In this document: positions 1 to 8,051 of the stretch, piece after piece
Numbering within the stretch: position 1 is the first letter of the stretch
Layout of the letters: every line of letters starts with the position of its first letter
Source: Deltaproteobacteria bacterium
GTDB lineage: Bacteria; Desulfobacterota; Desulfobulbia; Desulfobulbales; JAGXFP01
Assembly (NCBI GenBank): GCA_020056965.1
Contig: JAGVGT010000031.1
Location: 54,170 to 118,169 of the forward strand
Direction: 5' to 3'
DNA: 64,000 bases
The notes under the pieces: model-generated
What the model was told of the DNA's origin: nothing
Database searches by the model: none
What the model saw: the letters and a program-made list of their open reading frames with translations, nothing else
Made by a program: the position numbers and the translations under genes

Positions 1-179
1 GGGGCCAGCATCAGCGGCGTGGTGCCAGGTTGCCAGGGCAGGGCAGGGGTCGGGGCGGAATTTGATTGGGTGGACATTTATGCTTTATCCGGGAATAATA
101 ATGGCTTCACAAAGAAGTCGCCGAGATCCAGATGAACTTACTCCAGAAGGCTTGGCGCAGACGAGATATCAAACACTAA

Positions 180-213
180 TTCCGTTCACCCTGAGCCTGT
201 CGAAGGGCGGCCC
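180..213. repeat. REP-like unit ccgttcaccctgagcctgtcgaagggcggccca
   Basis: Near-identical copy at 51431-51463 and inverted relative at 51560-51592. Confidence 0.6.
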
Positions 214-376
214 AATTTGATCTTGGTCAGGACCGTAGTTTCAATTAGGGAAAGCCACCTCTGATAAAAACAAGTTAATCAAAGATTCACCTGCTTATAA
301 TCGGGCCCCCAAGCCTTTTCAAGGGATAAGGCCGAGTCACTAAGGCAGTCGGTGCAGCACGGAATGGAGAAGAAAC

Positions 377-613
377 ATGAGCAGCAGTCAAGAACGGCAG
401 GCAGCCCTGATCGAGGAAGTCAAAACCCTCCTCAAGGAAAAGGGCAAGACCATCGATCCGGAGGTGCTGGCCAGATTGACCGTCGCCCAAAGCGGGGTGG
501 TGGAAGGCAGCGCCTCCCGCTTCGCCACGCTCTGGCGAGCCATCCGGACCCCGTTCACTTTACTGCTGATCGCGCTGTTTGCCCTGTTGTTCTTTTTCCT
601 GATTGCCAGCTAG
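377..613 (+). CDS. small protein with C-terminal transmembrane helix
   Basis: ORF 78 aa; hydrophobic C-terminus TPFTLLLIALFALLFFFLIAS. Confidence 0.5.
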   Translation: MSSSQERQAALIEEVKTLLKEKGKTIDPEVLARLTVAQSGVVEGSASRFATLWRAIRTPFTLLLIALFALLFFFLIAS

Positions 614-1004
614 CCGGACTCGCCCGCGCCGCCCGCCGGAATGAGGCAGGGGCGAGTGGGTAGTGCGGCCCGGCGGTGATTTAAAAACGTCGGGTTACGC
701 TACACTAACCCGACCTCTATTTAGTTTTCTCGTAAAATCTAAAACAGACAGCGTGGTTATTTTAATTTCTCACTGAGTTTGCCGATGAAAAACTTCCGAT
801 CCGGCCGCTAGGTTCAGCAGGTGGTTCAAGTTAAACAGGAGCCAGCGGGATCAACAAAGGTCAACGGTAGAAAGCTCCCATTTTGACGCCAGCCTCGCGG
901 TCTTTTGCGAGACCGACAATATTGCTTGTCAGGGTTTATGGTAAGGATTAAGCAGAGATACACAGTATCTGAGAGTCTAGTAGGGCGCATTAGGCGAACG
1001 CCGT

Positions 1005-1061
1005 AATGCGCTGCGCTTATTGCCGCCCTACATGGGATGGCGGCAGATTGCACCTTACGTG
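1005..1061 (-). repeat. 57-nt repeat, inverted copy at 55697-55752
   Basis: Reverse complement cacgtaaggtgcaatctgccgccatcccatgtagggcggcaata(a)gcgcagcgcatt matches 55697-55752 with one 1-nt indel. Confidence 0.85.
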
Positions 1062-1076
1062 TTGCTTAATAACTTG

Positions 1077-1898
1077 TTAAGTTCAAAACCATGAAACCAG
1101 AATATGATTTATTGAGTATTTCTTTTCAGCTGCTAGGTGATTTAACAAATGATCTAGCAATCAAATATCTTCGTTTTGGATTTATTATACGAACACTGCA
1201 GATTAAAGAATCGATATTCTTGCTCAATCAACTACATGAAAAATCTGGAAGCAAGAACAGAGAACCATATGAGACAGTTCATACTAATATTTACTTAAAT
1301 TCATTTTATATAAACATACTTGGTGCAATTGATAATTTATCATGGGTTTTGCACTATGAATTTGAAATTATTCCTGGTGCAAATGAAGACAATAATAAGA
1401 GAAATAAAATTTCAATTTTTCATCCTGAATTTTCAAAAAGATTGTCTTCTATGGATAGAAAAAGGACGGAACTAATCTTGGAATACCAGCCATGGTATAA
1501 AGAAATTAAACTGTTAAGAGATCCAGCAGCACACCGAATTCCTCTTTATTGTCCGCCTGGTATCTTGAGACCCGAAGACAAGGAAATTATTCAAGCCAAA
1601 AAAACAAATCTTGAACAGACAGATTACTCCAAGAATCCTGATGCTTACATGGATAATTTCAGAGAAATGTCTCAAATTGGAAGGTTTGAACCAATTTTTA
1701 TTAGTAATACCGAAAAAGAAGACACTATTTTTTCCTTAAAAAGAACTACGGATCACGATTTCAATAATTTCTGTAAATTGTCAGATTCAATATTAACTAT
1801 GCTAAAAATAAACTTAACAAACGCTTAGAGAGGGACGCGGTAAACGTTTGCGGCGCTAAAGCGGTCAAGTTTATTGGCCACGCCCCTCAAGCGAAGCA
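1077..1898 (+). mobile_element. integron gene cassette 1 (integrated form)
   Basis: Begins G|TTAAGTT (1076-1083), complementary to attC R'' box AACTTAAC (1811-1818); one ORF; attC at 3' end. Confidence 0.75.
1091..1828 (+). CDS. cassette-encoded hypothetical protein, possible HEPN-like (LLRDPAAHR motif)
   Basis: 245-aa AT-rich ORF lying between attC-type boundaries; Rx4H-like motif. Confidence 0.6.
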   Translation: MKPEYDLLSISFQLLGDLTNDLAIKYLRFGFIIRTLQIKESIFLLNQLHEKSGSKNREPYETVHTNIYLNSFYINILGAIDNLSWVLHYEFEIIPGANEDNNKRNKISIFHPEFSKRLSSMDRKRTELILEYQPWYKEIKLLRDPAAHRIPLYCPPGILRPEDKEIIQAKKTNLEQTDYSKNPDAYMDNFREMSQIGRFEPIFISNTEKEDTIFSLKRTTDHDFNNFCKLSDSILTMLKINLTNA

Positions 1899-1906
1899 TT
1901 ATGTGC
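1811..1906 (+). repeat. attC recombination site 1
   Basis: R'' ACTTAAC; imperfect palindromic arms aacgcttagagagggacgcg / cgcccctcaagcgaagc; R' core aTTATGT with G->A at first position. Confidence 0.7.
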
Positions 1907-1936
1907 AAAATATAATCAACGGGGCAACATTGACTT

Positions 1937-2887
1937 ATGCCTTTAGACCATTATGTGTCCCAGGTACATCTTAAGAATTTTTATTCCCCAATTCTGGGGA
2001 ATTTGATGCATGCCATACGCAAAAGCGATTTAAAAACCTTCACTCCAAGTTCAGAATCAGTATGTAGAATTGAGGATGGAAGCACTAACTCTTATCTGCA
2101 CGAAGACCGAATAGTCGAAGAATTTTTAAAAAAGGTTGAGCCTAGATACAACAAATCTATTGACAAGTTAAGAACAAATAATATCGATTCTGAATGCATA
2201 TTTACAATTTCAAGTTTTGTTGCATATGTTGTTTCCTGTTCACCAGCTGGCATGCGAATACATTCAAATTTATTCAAGGGAACAGTTGAAGAAACAGCAC
2301 GTATCTTAGACAAAAACAATGCCTTTTCTGCTCCTCCACCTGAGTTAGGGGGGAGAACTTTAACAGACCTATTGGATGATGGTTCCCTCAACGTTACAAT
2401 CGACCCTAAATACCCCCAATCAATTGGGATAAATCAAATCATTAGTCATGCGAACTCATTTGGTAATTCAACTTGGGAAATTCTTATTAATAACTTTGAC
2501 GACAATCCATTTTTCACTAGTGATTTCCCTGTAGCAATAGAGAAAACGAAGAATAACCGAGTTATTAACAGAATCGCACCATTATCTCCAAATCTCGCAA
2601 TCAGAATTTGCCCAGATATAAATAACATTAACAATGATGCAGAATATTCCTTTTCAAAATTCAAACATTCAATACGTAAATTAAACCGACAAGAGGTTGC
2701 AGATATCAACAAACTAATTGTTCGATGTGCTGAAGATTTAGTGTTTTTCCGTGACAATCACGAATGGGTTTCTAAATTTGTTAAAAGAAATGCAATGTAT
2801 TGGGTTGAACCTAAAACTTATAGAATTCCTCATCATGGAGGAACTGCGCTTTGGTTTACACAAGGAATAGAAAAAAAGAAAACTTAA
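1937..2887 (+). CDS. DUF4238-like protein
   Basis: N-terminal MPLDHYVSQVHLKNFYSP resembles DUF4238 HYVPQFYLRNF motif; 316 aa. Confidence 0.6.
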   Translation: MPLDHYVSQVHLKNFYSPILGNLMHAIRKSDLKTFTPSSESVCRIEDGSTNSYLHEDRIVEEFLKKVEPRYNKSIDKLRTNNIDSECIFTISSFVAYVVSCSPAGMRIHSNLFKGTVEETARILDKNNAFSAPPPELGGRTLTDLLDDGSLNVTIDPKYPQSIGINQIISHANSFGNSTWEILINNFDDNPFFTSDFPVAIEKTKNNRVINRIAPLSPNLAIRICPDINNINNDAEYSFSKFKHSIRKLNRQEVADINKLIVRCAEDLVFFRDNHEWVSKFVKRNAMYWVEPKTYRIPHHGGTALWFTQGIEKKKT

Positions 2888-2891
2888 AAAT

Positions 2892-2950
2892 CACATAACC
2901 AGTCACTTCAGGGGGGCTCGCCGGGGACGTTGTTTACTGGTTTATTAGCT
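2892..2950 (+). repeat. putative degenerate attC 2
   Basis: cacataaccagt ... actggtttattag inverted arms; left box clear, right core degenerate. Confidence 0.4.
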
Positions 2951-2994
2951 TCATCAGTTTCCTGGATACCCGGTCATTGGAACCAACAACTTAT

Positions 2995-3615
2995 ATGAGA
3001 TACCTGGTCCTTTCCGTTCTGGTGATTGCCTGGTGCACTTTACACAGTGCAATGATCTCGGTATCAGTGACGGAATATCTGCATAAGCGGCTGGGACCCA
3101 CCTTTCGATTTTATCGATTATTTTTCAACGTGGTCGCCGCTCTCACCCTTATCCCGGTAGTTTTGTACGCATCTGCAGCGCGAACCGAGCCGCTATTCGG
3201 TTGGGATGGCTATCTGCGAATCCCCCAGCTGCTCATGCTGGGAACCGCTACTTTGTTGTTCTTCCTGGGCGCCAGCCGCTATGAGGCCGGCCAACTCCTG
3301 GGCTTTAAACAGATCCGCGCAGGAATCTCGCCCAAGGGGATAGCCGCCGCTGGCGAGTTGGACACTTCCGGGATCCTGAGTGTCGTGCGCCATCCCTGGT
3401 ATCTCGGCATTCTTCTTCTGATCTGGGCAAGGCCGCTGGACATCTCGACCATTCTGGTTAATGTGCTGCTGACCGCCTATTTGCTGGTCGGGTCTCATCT
3501 GGAAGAACGAAAACTAGTCCGGGAATTCGGGGCGCAATACCGCGCCTATCAGCAAAGGGTTTCCATGCTGATCCCCTATAAATGGCTGAAGGCAAAATAC
3601 CTATGCAAAAAATAA
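2995..3615 (+). CDS. NnrU/isoprenylcysteine carboxyl methyltransferase-like membrane protein
   Basis: Multi-TM, GILSVVRHPWYLGILLLIWARP and EERKLVREFGAQYRAYQQRV motifs; alternative TTG start at 2977. Confidence 0.75.
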   Translation: MRYLVLSVLVIAWCTLHSAMISVSVTEYLHKRLGPTFRFYRLFFNVVAALTLIPVVLYASAARTEPLFGWDGYLRIPQLLMLGTATLLFFLGASRYEAGQLLGFKQIRAGISPKGIAAAGELDTSGILSVVRHPWYLGILLLIWARPLDISTILVNVLLTAYLLVGSHLEERKLVREFGAQYRAYQQRVSMLIPYKWLKAKYLCKK

Positions 3616-4280
3616 CCCTCGGCCTCGCCCCAAAAAACCCGGATCTCTACCGATGGGCGGCGGTGCTGGCCCTGATCACCATCTTCTACAATATCGGCGA
3701 AGGGCTGCTCTCGGTCTTTTTCGGACTGGAGGACGAGAGCATGGCGCTCTTCGGATTCGGGCTGGATTCCTTCGTCGAGGTCGCCTCCGGGATCGGCATC
3801 TGGCACATGATCCGGCGGATTCAGAGGAACGAAGGGGAAACCGCCGATCATTTCGAACGGACCGCCCTCCGGATCACCGGCAGCGGCTTCTATATCCTGA
3901 CCGCCGGGCTGGCCGTGATGGCCGTGGTCAATCTTTATCAGGGTCACCAGCCCGAGACCACCTTCTGGGGCATCGTGGTCTCGCTGGTTTCCATCCTGAC
4001 CATGTGGCTGCTGATCCACGCCAAGGTGAAGGTCGGCCGGGCGCTCAGTTCCCAGGCGATCCTGGCGGACGCCGCCTGTACCCGCGCCTGCCTGCAGTTG
4101 TCCGTGGTCCTGCTGGCATCGAGCCTGGGCTACAAGTATACCGGCATCGGCGGCTTTGATTCGGTGGGGACGCTGGTCATCGCCGGGCTTTGCTGGCGCG
4201 AAGGCAAGGAATCCTTCGAAAAGGCCAAGTCGGGAAGCTTCGCCTGCACCTGCGGGGGCGCCTGCAAAACCGACCTATAG
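3603..4280 (+). CDS. cation-efflux (CDF)-like membrane protein with C-terminal CxCxxxC
   Basis: TM helices with GLDSFVEV...; C-terminal SFACTCGGACKTDL. Confidence 0.65.
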   Translation: MQKITLGLAPKNPDLYRWAAVLALITIFYNIGEGLLSVFFGLEDESMALFGFGLDSFVEVASGIGIWHMIRRIQRNEGETADHFERTALRITGSGFYILTAGLAVMAVVNLYQGHQPETTFWGIVVSLVSILTMWLLIHAKVKVGRALSSQAILADAACTRACLQLSVVLLASSLGYKYTGIGGFDSVGTLVIAGLCWREGKESFEKAKSGSFACTCGGACKTDL

Positions 4281-4296
4281 AGAATACGGGGACCAA

Positions 4297-4325
4297 TGTA
4301 GGAGCGGCCCATGGCCGCGATCAGA
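4297..4325. repeat. REP-like hairpin tgtaggagcggcccatggccgcgatca
   Basis: Internal palindrome gcggcccatggccgc; resembles widespread GTAGGAGCGG... REP family. Confidence 0.5.
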
Positions 4326-4373
4326 TCCAGAGTGCGGCCATGCTGAAAATTGGGGCAGGAGACGAGGGTCATT

Positions 4374-5132
4374 ATGAAGGTTCAAGTCGAAATCACCACC
4401 CGCTGTAATTTTGCCTGTTTCTACTGCGCCGGTCGCCTCTTGCGCCAGGGGGACATGCCGTTTGAAACACTCAGCGACCTATTGGGGCGGCACGTGGCCA
4501 GGCATGGCGTTCCCACCGAGATTTCATTACAGGGCGAGGGCGAGCCAACCCTGCACCGCGACTTTTTCCGGATGGCCAAGCTGGTCCGGGAGCTCGGGGC
4601 GCAACCTTACACGATCACCAACGGCAGCTATCAGCAGCCCGAGCATTTCATCGGCCGGTTCGACCGGGTCGGCGTGAGCGTAGACACCCTCGACGAGGCA
4701 GCCGCCCAGGCCATCGGGCGGCGAAACTTGCCGCGAACCCTCAATTTTGTGCAAACCCTCGGCGCCCATCTGCAGGTCGTGATTCATTCGGTGCGCAATG
4801 GCCAGCACACACCGGCGGTGGCCGCCTGGTGCAAGCAGCAGGGCTACGTTCACATCGTCCAGCCGCTCCAGACTAAACCTGATTACAGTCGCCGCTACCT
4901 GAAGCAGCCCCCGGCTGGGCCAAGCGGCCGCTTCTCCTGCCACTTTCTCGCCCAACCGCAGATGCGCTACTTCAGCCTGGATGGGACCGAGATGCCCTGT
5001 TGTTTTATTAAAGACCTTAGTGCGTACCCCGGCCTCGGCGACATGCTGCAAAAGCAACAGACCGGCAACTGGCCGAAATGCTGTGCAGGTTGCCGAGTCG
5101 CGGCTCGCCCGGTCGCCAAGCCAGTGAGGTAG
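4374..5132 (+). CDS. radical SAM protein
   Basis: CNFACFYC (CxxxCxxC) at N-terminus; C-terminal CC..C cysteine cluster. Confidence 0.85.
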   Translation: MKVQVEITTRCNFACFYCAGRLLRQGDMPFETLSDLLGRHVARHGVPTEISLQGEGEPTLHRDFFRMAKLVRELGAQPYTITNGSYQQPEHFIGRFDRVGVSVDTLDEAAAQAIGRRNLPRTLNFVQTLGAHLQVVIHSVRNGQHTPAVAAWCKQQGYVHIVQPLQTKPDYSRRYLKQPPAGPSGRFSCHFLAQPQMRYFSLDGTEMPCCFIKDLSAYPGLGDMLQKQQTGNWPKCCAGCRVAARPVAKPVR

Positions 5133-5142
5133 CCAGCCAACC

Positions 5143-5510
5143 TCAACCAGACTTGTTGAACTTCTTCATATCACTCTTGTGGTAGAGGTCGAAGAAGATG
5201 ACGCTGTGGTCGGGGATCTTTTCACAGTCGGCACAGCCTGGTCCTGCCGCCGGTTTTCCTTGCGGCAGAGGCGGCACCAGTAATAGATCAGTCGGTAGTC
5301 CCGCCGCCCCACATACTTCTTAAAGCGGCCGTGGTAGAGGCCGTGCATCTTGCCGTCACCGTTGTCCGGCTCAACCAGCAGCCGTTCGATGACCTTGACG
5401 ATCCGGCCATAACCGGGCGGGTCGTTCTCCCTGACCTCGGCCAGCTTGCGGCTGAACAGCTCGGTGGGCTGGTAAAGATTGGCGTCCTGGCTGGATTCCG
5501 TGAACATCAT
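5143..5510 (-). pseudogene. RelE/ParE-like toxin with insertion of Cys pairs, broken by a frameshift
   Basis: Frame 1 ...RDYRLIYYWCRLCRKENRR; after ~5235-5250 homologous-looking sequence continues in another frame: CADCEKIPDHSVIFFDLYHKSDMKKFNKSG stop. Confidence 0.6.
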
Positions 5511-5577
5511 TTTCTCTCTAAATTAGTTCCCACCGGAACCTCCGGGTGTAACGCTAAGGAAGGGTACCGTTTACGTC

Positions 5578-5694
5578 TCCTCACCCCAACCCTCTCCCTG
5601 AAGGAGAGGGAGCTTTTTGTAAACCATGATCGGCTTGCACATTTGTCTTCCCTCGCCCTCAGGGAGAGGGTGGCCGAAGGCCAGGTGAGGGGAT
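5578..5694. repeat. intergenic inverted repeat (tcctcaccccaaccctctccctgaag ... cagggagagggtgg...aggtgagggga)
   Basis: Inverted arms; related copy at 45484-45577. Confidence 0.7.
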
Positions 5695-6016
5695 AAGACA
5701 GTCAAATTCCGTATGCCCTAAGTGCCAGGCCGCAAAGGCCAATAGAAAAATTTCAAGTTTCTGTTGTCGCTGGACCCTGCGCCGAACGCCTTTAAACTAG
5801 TGCCATTCGTGCCAGCTCCCGGGAGATTGCTTCGTCGTTACACTCCTCGCAATGACGCAAAATACGCTGGTTCATTGCCTGTCCTGCTCCGGTTGTTCAG
5901 ATAATCCCGAAACTCCCGCACCCGCAAGAAATTTTCGCCGGCCAGCCCGGGAACCGGGGCGCTTCAGCCCCACCCAGCCGCGATCCGCAGAATTCTTCTT
6001 GACTCTCAGCCCCTTC

Positions 6017-6040
6017 GGATATAAACGTATATTTATATCC
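6017..6040. promoter_or_regulatory. perfect 9-6-9 palindrome ggatataaa-cgtata-tttatatcc, candidate ArsR operator
   Basis: Perfect inverted repeat ending 56 nt upstream of the arsR-family start codon. Confidence 0.65.
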
Positions 6041-6096
6041 TTGTTTGATTGATCTGACTCCCGAAATAACGGCGCAGGCCGCTGGAAAACGACCGT

Positions 6097-6435
6097 ATGC
6101 AAAAGCGAAGCGAACCAATCCCGGCTGAGGAGACCGTTGCCGCCCCCAAAGCCGCCGCCTTTGTGGCTAAAGCCCTAGCCGACGAAAACCGGCTGCGGAT
6201 CATCCTCAGCCTGGCGGCCGGGAAAAAGCCGGTTTCCCGGATCGTCGAGGAGTTGGGGATCTCCCAGCCTCTGGCCTCTCATCATCTCAAGGAACTGAAA
6301 AGGGCGCTGCTGGTGCAGGTGGAGCGGAGCGGTCCCTTTATCTACTACGAACTGGCCGATCCGCGGATCGCGACCATCCTGACCGATCTCAACCGGCTGG
6401 CCGCCGACCTGCTGGCCAACCGGACCGCTTTTTGA
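6097..6435 (+). CDS. ArsR-family transcriptional regulator (no cysteines)
   Basis: LADENRLRIILSLAAG...ISQPLASHHLKELKRALLV winged HTH. Confidence 0.85.
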   Translation: MQKRSEPIPAEETVAAPKAAAFVAKALADENRLRIILSLAAGKKPVSRIVEELGISQPLASHHLKELKRALLVQVERSGPFIYYELADPRIATILTDLNRLAADLLANRTAF

Positions 6436-6454
6436 CCTTAAGAGGAGAACCACG

Positions 6455-6901
6455 ATGGAATTGCACGAGATTCTCAACCGTCTGGAACCGGCGGAGGCCC
6501 TGGCGGCCTTGGGTCCGGAACTAAAGAAAATCCTGGCCCATCTCGACGAAGAGGCCCGGGCCGATTTTGTCATCGAGATGCTGGGCGGCGCCGAGGGAGA
6601 CAAGATCGGCAGCCTGGTCGATCTCTGACTGGCCGAATGCATGGGCGAAGGTGTCGACCCAACGCAGATGTGTCAGACTCTGGTCCACAAGGTGGCCCAA
6701 TCCAAGCAACTGATGGCGGTCACTGATCCGGACGTGCTGGGGCTGTTTGAAAGCTGGCTCGATGAGCTGGAAGAAGAGGTGGTGGCCCATCTGCGCCGCC
6801 ACCCGGATGGTGATCCGGTGATTATTTCGACGGCGCTCGGGCTGTCGCAGCGCGGCGCCGCCTTTCTGGTCGCTAAGCTGCGGCGGGAAAAGAAAATCTA
6901 A
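6455..6901 (+). CDS. candidate selenoprotein of unknown family (Sec at TGA 6626-6628)
   Basis: RBS agaggag + ATG; MELHEILNRLEP...GSLVDL-U-LAECMGEGVDP...LRREKKI in one frame across a single TGA; bSECIS-like hairpin downstream. Confidence 0.7.
6643..6660 (+). promoter_or_regulatory. candidate bSECIS hairpin gggcga-aggtg-tcg(a)ccc
   Basis: Stem with one bulge, apical loop AGGUG, 14 nt after TGA. Confidence 0.6.
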
Positions 6902-6917
6902 CTAAAGGGAGGAAGTC

Positions 6918-7199
6918 ATGGTGAAGGTGCGCTTTTTTCTAAACGAACCCCGGGGCAAGACCTGAGGGCATTTCGACGAGATGCTGTCCAGGTTGGACAG
7001 CCGCGCGGATGTGGTAACTGAGGTAATCTCCAAGACCCGGGAAGAATACCGGTGCGATGAGTATTTCGCCCTGGATCTGCCCTTGGCCCCGGCGATCATG
7101 GTGGGCGAGGAGATCGTCGTCGAGGGCAAGGACATCGACGAGGCGACGGTGGAGGCGGCCATCCGCCGCTGCATGGAACAGTGCGGGCAGGAGGATTGA
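6918..7199 (+). CDS. candidate thioredoxin-fold selenoprotein (Sec at TGA 6963-6965)
   Basis: RBS gggagg + ATG; MVKVRFFLNEPRGKT-U-GHFDEMLSRL...LAPAIMVGEEIVVEGKDIDEATVEAAIRRC in one frame across a single TGA. Confidence 0.75.
6983..7001 (+). promoter_or_regulatory. candidate bSECIS hairpin gctgtcc-aggtt-ggacagc
   Basis: Perfect 7-bp stem, loop AGGUU, 17 nt after TGA. Confidence 0.75.
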
Positions 7200-7201
7200 C
7201 C

Positions 7202-7990
7202 ATGGATATCCCCTTTCTAATTTCCTTGGTGATTCTCGGGTTTGGCGGCGGCATTCTCTCCGGCCTGCTGGGGTTGGGCGGCGCCATCTTCATGATCCCC
7301 ATTCTGCTCTACGTGCCGCCGCTCTTGGGCGTCGGCCAGCTCGACATGAAGCAGGTCGCGGCGATCAGCATGGTCCAGGTGCTGGCCGCCTCGCTCTCCG
7401 GCCTGGTGGTTCATTACAAAAACCGCTTCGTCAGCCGTTCGTTGCTGCTCTACATGGGGTTGGCCAACGCCGTCGGCAATCTGGCCGGCTCGCTCTACTC
7501 CAAGAACACCAACAGCGAGTTTCTGCTGGCGATCTTTGCGACCTTGGCGATCATCGCCGCCATCGTCATGTTCGTCCCCAAGCGGGAGCAGGGCACCGAG
7601 ATCCAGCCCGAGGATCTGGTCTACAATAAGCCCCTGGCCACGGTGATCAGTCTGGCCATCGGCTGTTTCGGCGGCATGGTGGGGGCGCCGGGCGCCTTCA
7701 TCTATATCCCGATCATGATCTATCTGCTGAACATCCCCACCCGCATCGTCATCGGCTCCACCCTGGGCATCGTCCTGCTGGGGGCGATCATGGGGACCAT
7801 CGGTAAGGCGGCCACCGGCCAGATCATCTGGCCCCTCGCCATTGCTCTGGTGATCGGCACCATCCCCGGCGCCCAGCTGGGCGGGCGGCTGAGCAAGAAG
7901 ACCAATACCAAACATCTGCGGCTGGCCATCGCGGTGATTATCGCCGTGACCGGGCTGCGCATGTGGTATCAGGTCTTGAGCGGCCATTGA
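7202..7990 (+). CDS. TauE/SafE-family sulfite/anion exporter
   Basis: GFGGGILSGLLGLGGAIFMIPILLY and second-half repeat GCFGGMVGAPGAFIYIPIMIY. Confidence 0.85.
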   Translation: MDIPFLISLVILGFGGGILSGLLGLGGAIFMIPILLYVPPLLGVGQLDMKQVAAISMVQVLAASLSGLVVHYKNRFVSRSLLLYMGLANAVGNLAGSLYSKNTNSEFLLAIFATLAIIAAIVMFVPKREQGTEIQPEDLVYNKPLATVISLAIGCFGGMVGAPGAFIYIPIMIYLLNIPTRIVIGSTLGIVLLGAIMGTIGKAATGQIIWPLAIALVIGTIPGAQLGGRLSKKTNTKHLRLAIAVIIAVTGLRMWYQVLSGH

Positions 7991-8051
7991 GTCGGCAAGG
8001 CCGCCCGTTCCCTGGACGGACGGCCGTAACAGCAAACGAAGGAGGTAAGCC

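Larger units (their letters stand above)
1899..2950 (+). mobile_element. integron gene cassette 2 (right end uncertain)
   Basis: Starts TTATGTG (1899-1905); downstream R'' CACATAAC (2892-2899) complementary; one ORF. Confidence 0.6.

Noticed and set aside
2977-4280. NnrU-like and CDF-like genes as a third cassette of the left array
   Set aside because: GC-rich, overlapping operon-style genes with no downstream attC; they look chromosomal.
5578-5694. CRISPR-like or tandem repeat
   Set aside because: A single inverted-repeat pair, no regular spacers; fits a REP-like hairpin.
6641-6901. Stand-alone 86-aa gene starting at 6641
   Set aside because: No RBS at this ATG; it is in frame with the upstream ORF across one TGA and is better explained as the C-terminal part of the read-through protein.
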